This document shows positions 43,478 through 50,550 of a stretch of DNA of 50,550 bases, one piece after another (within the stretch, counting starts at the first letter, position 1; the number at the start of each line of letters is the position of its first letter). This stretch comes from Gyrodactylus bullatarudis (lineage: Eukaryota; Platyhelminthes; Monogenea; Gyrodactylidea; Gyrodactylidae). A program made the translations under genes and the position numbers. The DNA lies in the NCBI GenBank assembly GCA_012064415.1, contig SSNU01000347.1:1-50550 (forward strand). The letters run 5' to 3'. Below the pieces are notes generated by a model, which searched no databases, was not told where the DNA came from, and saw nothing but the letters and a program-made list of their open reading frames with translations.

Positions 43478-45989
43478 CGTTTGATTTTTTCTCATAAATT
43501 TATTGTGTCTAAAGAAAAGAACTTTAACTTTTGTTAATTATTTTAAAATGTTTTCCAATATGAGCAAAGATGGAAATTAATTTTGTTAAAATGAAAAAAA
43601 AATTCGCCTCAAGCTTCGAATAACTTTCATTGGAAACTTTTGAAGTGATAATTATGAAAATAGAATTGAAACTTTCACTACCAATCAGAAATGAATCATC
43701 ACTGTAGATATGAAAAGTTTTATTAATTTTCCTGCCAAAAATTCAATGATATTTGCATCCGATTTTCAATTTTTTGACATGATAATTACAGATATATTCA
43801 AAGATCATTTAATTCTGAAGATAACCGCATCCTGGAAGTTGGCGTGTCAAGACAGCCTGCTTTATAGAAGTTAACATATTTCTTTCGCGTAAATAATAAG
43901 ATTTATATGTGATACTCAACGAGAATCATCAGACCATTTTCAACTTTTCACTCCCAAACTAAGATATCCTCAATAAATCTCTCTGGGACTTTAAGGGTTT
44001 AGAGTATAGTCCCCTTGATAATTTGAGAAAAGAATGGGATATCGAGTATTCTCTTTATAAACGATAAACTAATTGAATGGATTATTCAACGACAATTAGT
44101 AATTTCATAAAACCAATTCAGAGGCAGAATTTTCCTCATTTATTACAGATAAGAGATAATTTGAGATTTTGACGCGTAAAATTCAGTCATAATTTATTTA
44201 TTCAAGATTCAGCTTCTATTAAGGCCTCTGTTCCCAATTTATTTTTGATTCTTATATAACCAAAATGTAGGATTCCTCTTGTCATAATCATACAAGAGTA
44301 AATTTATAATTCATAAGATCAATTCTCTTTGGGAAGCAATAGATGTACCTTGAAATGGAGAAAATCTGGCTTTAATTCCATACATACATTGACAGTAGAA
44401 AAAATAGATTGTATTTCAAGATTAATTCTCATATTTTCCCTGGCTTCCTACTCTGATGGTTATTCTGGCTCTAACATTGCTCTTTATGTCATCTTTAGGA
44501 GAATTCTTCTTAACTGATCCATACATTGGTTACCTATCATCCTTGAAAAGTGATTCCTGGACAATCAACAGAATTAGGTTGGGTAACAAATGATAAGAGA
44601 GTAGTAGTCTTATTAATCGGAAATTTTTTTATACTCAATCTTTGTTCGAATAAAAAATATTTTACAGGAGAATAATTTTCTCAAGTTTTTTTAGATTTTG
44701 GTTACTTGAAGGTCCACTGAATCCGAATTGGGATAGATTATTTTCCTACAACGTGCTGAAATGGAAAAAAAATTGAGTTGAAGTTATAAAGTTTCATCTT
44801 TGACTTCAAATAGCTCAAAATCTTGTAGATATAAGAAAATTTTCTGTATATGAAGGCCCTGCAAGTCGTTTTTACTCGAAAACTCTATTGTAGAATTTTT
44901 GAAATCAGCAAAAAATTCTTTTCAAAACTGGAAATTATTTTTGACTAGAATTTTTTCGTGTATGATTGCGACCTATATTTCAATTTTTCAAAATTAACCA
45001 GTTTCTTTGATCGAAAATTTAATCATCTCCAAACTGAAATTTCGTTTCAGATTGAGATTTTCAAATATATATTAAACAAAAATAATAAATATAGGCTATA
45101 TAGATAAATCTGTATGAAAGAAGAGAGTAATCAGAAATATATATTAGCAGACTACTCAGGAAATATTTCCAGACTATAATTAAGTTAGAGAGCCAATTGA
45201 ATTTAAACAAGTTTCATTTAGAGGATGCAAGATTTTAGTCCTTTCTACAGCTACTTCTGGGAAACTGATCAAGCTTTTATTTATCATTCTGATCTTCTCT
45301 TTTTCATTCTTAGTTTTATTCTTCTGAAATTATCTTTTGATATCAAATGAGATGTGCTGGAAAGCCTCCGTTTTATCTAAATAATAGTTATAGTGTATTA
45401 TCGCATAGGGTTAGCCATCTATGTCGGAGAATGTCAAGGTTGAAATTAGGATGTTTAAACCGGAAAATCCTAAGAAACATTTTCATGTCCAGATTATGAA
45501 GGTTGAGAACTTTTTTGAATTTATCTCTTATCCTTTTTCAACGTTATTATATATAAATTTGATTTTACAGACTAAATTTTTCTGTCAGACAGTTTGAAGA
45601 ATTATTTCTGGAAACCTAATAAAAGAAACTTGTTCTCACGTGAATTTCAAGCTCATTTGCTGTTTATGAATAAATAAGGAATACGAAGGAACAAGATATT
45701 CTAGTAAGATTAATTGCTTCGATTCAACCATTCGAATAAAATTATTTTTCTGCGTTTATCATTCTTATCTTTTCATCGAATAGGCCGTTCAAGAAGCAAT
45801 TAAAGACATCAAGAAAACTGAATAAAACCTTATCTTATATCAGAAAGAAAATTTATAATCTTCTTCTCGTGTGATTTGAGATTTCTCATTTACAAATTAC
45901 AGTTATGAATAAGACAATTATAAACTGATTCAGAAGGGTAAATTCGTGTAAAATTCAGATGAAGAAAACCTGATATCAATGATAAGCTC
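43478..45989. other. A/T-rich stretch, nothing recognised
   Basis: 2.5 kb. The plus frame at 44,329-44,517 is short and of no known family. Confidence 0.4.
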
Positions 45990-46042
45990 GCCGTACCACT
46001 GAAGATTGCGTGTGAAGACAATCCCCGTCGAAACGAGCATCC
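45990..46042 (+). repeat. Single arm of the 30.7-kb inverted-repeat element
   Basis: GCCGTACCACTGAAGATTGC, GTGTGAAGACAATC, CCCGTCGAAACG match the right arm at 30,743-30,794. No partner arm nearby. Confidence 0.55.
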
Positions 46043-46443
46043 AGTAAGACATCATGTGTAGTAGAGAATCAGATTCTTATCAAAAAATAATTAGGAATTT
46101 AAACCATTTCAGATCAAACTGACGATAAATCATTATATGATATATACGTGTAAATTAATCCGAATTATTATATTTTCATCAAAATAATCTCACTGATTCC
46201 AAATCAGAATTTGGTCATTAGAACCGACTCATCTTTCAAAAAATATAGTGGTTGTTACAGTTATCTCCTGAACGATAAGACATATTCTTGTTTGATATAT
46301 ATCTGTAAAACATTTGTATTAGTTCCATAATTCAATGGAACAAACAAGACTAGAGAAAACTCAATTAAGCTTGTTTATATGATCAATAAAGAGGTGGGAT
46401 ACATATATACATTCCCATTCCAATTAACATATTTGCTTATATC
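46043..46443. other. 5' flank of the first Mag-like element
   Basis: Non-coding and A/T-rich; may include LTR/leader sequence, but no matching copy is found downstream and no tRNA primer site is recognised. Confidence 0.3.
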
Positions 46444-47937
46444 ATGGTGACATGGGCACAAAAATCGTTTGAATCTCTACCAGAAACAATTGAAGTAATG
46501 GAAGCCTACTTTAGTAGGTTGGAGTGCTATTTTCAGATAGAGGAGATAACTGACGAAGCTGTCAGAACACTTAAGTTCATTGTCATGTTGTCAGACGAGT
46601 CAATGGTAAAACTCACACAAATACTCCCAAGATCAGACGTCACCAAGATGTAACAGGTGGAACAAATAAAACACTGGAAAGAATGAAATTCAATGAGTTA
46701 AAGCAGAAGCCCGAGGAAGATCTAAATCTTTTTGCCAGCAGGCTGATTACACAGGCTGATCGTTGTGATTTTGGGTTATCGAAGGACGACAGAATGGTAT
46801 TTGCACTCATCACGGGTGTCAGGGACAATGAAATGAGAAGTGATCTCCTGAAGATGGAAAACAAGCCGTGGAAAGATGTCTGGGCGAGAGCGGCAAGCCT
46901 GGATAAAAGCATAGACGCAAGGAAGTTAATTGAAGGAATACTGGATAACAAAGAAAGGCCATCTGTGAATGCACTTGTGAAACAGAAGAAGCCTAGGGGT
47001 GATGCTAGGTGCAGCATATGCAATAAGCAAAACCATAAGACTTCGGAATGTTTCTACAAAGGCAGGCCATGTCACGAATGCAATAGGGAAGGTCATTTTG
47101 CAAACTATTGCCCAAGAAAGAAAACGAAGAAGAAGAATCTGAAGCTTAAGACGAATTCAGTAAACGCGCATGAACCTGAGAGATGGAAACGTGGCGAAGC
47201 TGCGTCAGATTCTTATTCAAGTCAAGATGAGGAAAATAAAATCATTAAATTAAATTACTCATGCGACTTATTTTATGAAAAGTTGAGAATTCAGGGAAAG
47301 GAGGTTACCTTCTTAGTAGATAATGGATTTATGGCAAATATTATATCATGCAAGGAGGCTAAAAGATGCAATCTTAAAATCGAGAAATTGAAAGGTCCGA
47401 TGAGTTTGACCGCATTTGGTGGTAGAAATTAACGGTGTAGTCAAAGACATAAAGTTAACCAGGTTAAACGGTTTCGAGGTTATAACAGATCTGTTAGTTA
47501 CGCAGGACTCGAGATGCATAGTAAACTGCGAAACGTCACAGGCATTAGGACTCGCTACTTTGATCCATCAGGTCACGCTCACAAAGGACAACAGGGTGGA
47601 AGTTGGTTTTAAGTGGACAGCAGACCCTAATTACAAGAAAAATTGCTATCAGTTCAGAGCTCTACCTTTCAGTGTCATGGAACTAGTGGAGAAAGAATTA
47701 GAGAAATGGCTGGAAAATGGAACCATCTACCCGGTAGAAAACCCAGACATGGCTACACCGATTGTGGTAGTAGTGAAAAGACGTGAAGGGGAAGACATCA
47801 AGATCAGGATCTGTGGCGATTACAGGTTAACAGCAAATAAATTCATTGATTTCGGAGCGTATGCAATGCCTACGATGGAAGAGATCCATAAGGACTTTGT
47901 CGATTGCGAAATATTCTCCGTACTGGATCTGATATAG
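46444..47937 (+). pseudogene. Mag-like Gypsy element 1: gag, protease and start of RT, broken
   Basis: The gag frame starts at ATG 46,444 and stops early (TAA near 46,651); the sequence resumes in another frame (MKFNELKQKPEEDL). Two intact CCHC zinc knuckles follow, CSICNKQNHKTSEC and CHECNREGHFANYC, for RNA packaging. Protease has FLVDNG where D-T/S-G is expected, so Asn replaces the usual Thr/Ser. The frame breaks at AFGGRN near 47,430 and continues as VEINGVVKDIKL. RT starts with YPVENPDMATPIVVVV, IRICGDYRLTANKF and FSVLDL, then ends abruptly at 47,937 before the catalytic box. Unknown DNA follows for 150 bases, then element 2. Same group as element 2, moderately diverged. Confidence 0.88.
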
Positions 47938-48088
47938 ATATTGTATTTAAGTTGTTACTAAATATGAAAGTATAACAAAGACCATTATGCATTATAAGTT
48001 TTGTCGTTTGAATCAACATGTTTTTAAATATATTATTTTTAAACCATCATATCATAACTGTTCTCGTGTTCTCGTCTAAACATATAAC
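47938..48088. other. Spacer between the two Mag-like elements
   Basis: A/T-rich and non-coding. It may be the leader or residual LTR of element 2; no repeat of it is found in the window. Confidence 0.3.
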
Positions 48089-50395
48089 ATGATGACATGT
48101 GGCATACCTGAAATTTTCAGAGAACTGCCTAACGACGAAGCTGAAATCAAGTTATATTTTCGTAAGCTGAGAGCGCATTTCAAAGGTCAGGGAGTCCTTG
48201 ACCAGCATGTTCAATCAAATCAATTCATCAGCCAGCTGCATAGTGAATCACTCACGCGGCTATCGTTACTTTTCCCAACACAAGAACCTGCAGATCTAGA
48301 GTTTGAAGAGGTAGTAAAGAAAGTGCTGGAAGCCAAAGTAATGGAGAAGTCGAGCGTCATAGAGAGATTGAAATTCGAAGCAGCTTTACAAGAGAATGAG
48401 GAGAATATCACCGAATTCTACACAAGATTGTCAAAGATAGCGTCGGATTGCAAATTTTCAAATGTAGATGAAAGAATGTGTCACCAATTCACTTTCGGGT
48501 TGAGAAGTCAGCAGATTCGAGAGAAGTTGTTAAAAATATTAACAGACAAACCACTACTGCTGCTTAAAAAGGCAATTGAAGTCCAAAAGAAAGTCGATCT
48601 TTGTTATCTGATTGAAGAGACCAGGAACAAGAAGTTAGAACCTGAACAAAAGACTGAAAAGTGTGAGATTAACGTGTTAAAGATGGAATGTGGAATTTGT
48701 GGCCGAAAGAACCTTAGAGACAAGGATTGTTATCACAAAGAGGCCAAATGTTTTGAGTGTGGCGGCATAGGTCATTTCGCGAACAAATGCAGAAGGAGAA
48801 CGAGTTCATCCTCCAGACGTCATACGGAGTTGCGAAGGAACTGGGACAAAAAGCCATGGAGGGGCAGGAGAGAGACACACACATTCAAGATTGTTGAAAC
48901 AGGATCAGAGTCGGAGTCCGACTCAAATAATGTTAATAATATGTGTTCAAATAAAAACAATAAGTACAACTACTCGTGTGATTTATTTTATGAGAGTCTC
49001 ATAATAAATAAGATGAAGGTTAACTCCTTAGTAGACACTGGCTCTATGGTGAACGTGATATCAATGGGAGAAGCACGGAAATGTGGTCTCAGATGGCAGA
49101 GCTTCGACGGGCCCCGAACTATAAAAGCTTTTGGCGGTTCACGAGTGAGAGTCAGAGGTGTAGTGCAAAATGTAACTGTAACGCAAAAATGGTTATTCGG
49201 TGATAGCGGACATGTTAGTCACAGACGACACAGCATGCATACTCAACACAGATACGTCGAAGGGCTTGAAGTTATTCGAGGAAATTAACAGTGTAAAGCT
49301 ACTCCCAGATCGAGTGAAAGTTGGATTCAAACTGAATGATCCGGACTTGATAAGAGGTAATGTATATCAGTATCGACCCCTGCCGTACAGTCTGATGGAA
49401 AAAGTCGAACAGGAGATTAAGAGATGGTTGGATCAGGGCATCATTTACCCAGTCGAAAACCCAGATATGGCTACCCCTATTGTCGTGGTGATAAAGAAAA
49501 TTGATGGAGGAGAAATAAAGCTCAGAATTTGCGGCGACTATCGACTCACAGCAAACATGTTCGTGGATACTGGAGCATACGTAATCCCAAGTGTTGAGGA
49601 CATTCTAAGAGATTTCGTGGGTTGCAAGTTCTATTCTGTTATCGATTTAAAGGACGCATTTCACCAAATCGAACTGGAGGAAGAAAGCCAAAAGCTCACA
49701 GTAATTTCTACACACAAAGGGCACTTCGCCTTTAAGTACATGCCTTTTGGTATCTCGGCAGCCCCGCTGGTTTTCCAAGAAGCAATGGACAAGGTGCTCA
49801 AAGGTCTAAAGAGAGTCCGGCCCTACCAGGACGACGTTTTAATAGGAGGCGTGACAAAGGAAGAACACGATCGAAATATGGATTCAATCATTGGGAGATT
49901 GAAAAGCTTCGGTTTCAAGATCAATGAAAGCAAGTCCCAAATTTGTAAAAGAAAAGTCATGTACCATGGTTTTGAATTGTCAGATGGTAAACTAACACCT
50001 AGGGAAGATCGGTTGAAGAAGTTTATGAGCTTGGAAATGCCAAAATCAAAGAAGGAACTGAGGCAATTTCTTTCAAAACTGAGACACTATGGCTGTTTTG
50101 TTAAAGGTTTTTCTCAATTGGCAGCCCCCTGCTATGAGTTGCTAAGAGAGGGAACACCATGGAGCTGGAACGAGGAGCATACGGAAAAAATCAGAACAAT
50201 CCTTAGAGAAATGGCAAAGGGAGTAGTGGTTCCGTATGACATTTCAAGACAAGTGTACCTGACCACGGACGCATCACTTGAAGGCCTGGGGTGGATCGTG
50301 AGTCACGATTCCGAGATGGAAGAGATAATTTACCTATGAAGCCGAGTCCTGGGAAAAGCAGAAAAGAATTCATACTCAAATATAGAGCGAGAACA
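48089..50395 (+). pseudogene. Mag-like Gypsy element 2: gag, protease, RT, partial RNase H
   Basis: The gag frame opens at ATG 48,089 (MMTCGIPEIF). The first zinc knuckle is degenerate (CGICGRKNLRDKDC, Leu for His); the second is intact (CFECGGIGHFANKC). Protease has SLVDTGSMVNVIS with an intact DTG. One base in an A run (49,185-49,189) throws the frame, and the pol frame takes over. RT is complete: YPVENPDMATPIVVV, LRICGDYRLTANMF, SVIDLKDAFHQIEL, PFGISAAPLVFQEAM, YQDDVLIGG, then the connection MPKSKKELRQFLSKLRHYG. RNase H starts VYLTTDASLEGLGW, hits an in-frame TGA at 50,337-50,339, continues as VLGKAEKNSYSNIEREQL and stops at TAA. Integrase is missing. It is better preserved than element 1. 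Confidence 0.9.
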
Positions 50396-50550
50396 ACTAG
50401 TAATTTTATAAGAAAGGCGATGTCTGAGAATAAGAAGAGATTGAGCTCTATTTCGGGCATACTCTTCAGTCTTTACATGCCAAATATAAATACATCAATA
50501 TTACAAGAAAGAGTTTGATTGGTCAGCCTTTCATAGGTAGTAATAGTTTC
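50396..50550. other. Window end, unrelated to the Gypsy frame
   Basis: RNase H similarity stops near 50,390. The remaining sequence has no recognised domain, so the element is truncated or internally deleted here. Confidence 0.3.

Noticed and set aside
45990..46042. ACTGAAGA ... GTCGAAAC as a second type of hammerhead
   Set aside because: The bases next to CUGANGA and GAAA do not pair to form stem II, and no cleavage triplet with stem I partner follows.
49185..49191. Programmed +1 frameshift between gag-protease and pol
   Set aside because: The sister element breaks at a different place in the same domain, so independent mutations are more likely than a conserved recoding site.
1..50550. 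CRISPR arrays, bacterial operons or phage genes
   Set aside because: No regularly spaced short repeats and no prokaryotic gene organisation; all recognised proteins are eukaryotic mobile-element or secreted host types.

Overview
The window is AT-rich metazoan (probably invertebrate) nuclear DNA built mostly from decayed mobile elements. It has no bacterial-style gene packing, no operons and no CRISPR. LINE, Ty3/Gypsy, Merlin, Penelope-like and tRNA-derived SINE remnants, plus long runs of non-coding A/T-rich DNA, fit an arthropod-like or other invertebrate genome. The sequence alone does not identify the species. The only host-type gene I can support is a small secreted cysteine-rich protein (21,698-22,180, minus). 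It has one broken paralogue at 8.7-9.1 kb and a second fragment right next to it at 20.9-21.1 kb.

Layout. 1-1,862: LINE ORF2 (endonuclease plus reverse transcriptase) on the minus strand, cut by the window edge. 1,950-3,296: less AT-rich, coding-like island containing the N-terminal part of a Merlin/IS1016-type transposase. 3,297-6,896: two consecutive decayed Gypsy pol regions, the first an integrase 3' part and the second RT-RNase H-integrase with the integrase core deleted. 8.7-9.1 kb: cysteine-rich pseudogene. 9-17 kb: foldback/MITE-like elements, a LINE scrap at 14 kb, a long-TIR element at 12 kb. 17.5-20.1 kb: two fragments resembling the C-terminal end of Penelope-like GIY-YIG proteins on opposite strands, with an intact hammerhead ribozyme motif at 18,597-18,639 between them. 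20.8-22.5 kb: cysteine-rich gene inside an inverted duplication. 22.5-23.8 kb: foldback element flanked by about 220-bp direct repeats. 25.6-26.3 kb: second, mutated hammerhead repeat with inverted arms and a nested SINE. 26.6-27.7 kb: 5'-truncated LINE. 30.3-30.8 kb: two small inverted-repeat elements. 31.7-43.5 kb: more foldback elements, including a palindrome of about 1.1 kb at 41.4-42.5 kb. 46.4-50.4 kb: two Mag-like Gypsy elements in tandem, each with gag, protease and RT and each frameshifted.

No gene network can be read here: the coding pieces are selfish elements in different stages of decay. The points most worth a second look are the ribozyme-bearing repeat and its possible link to a Penelope-like element, the CX3CX3C secreted protein family with its inverted duplication, and the large foldback family with conserved ends near CTARTTGAYATGAAGATG. 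All calls were made by eye from sequence; no searches were run.
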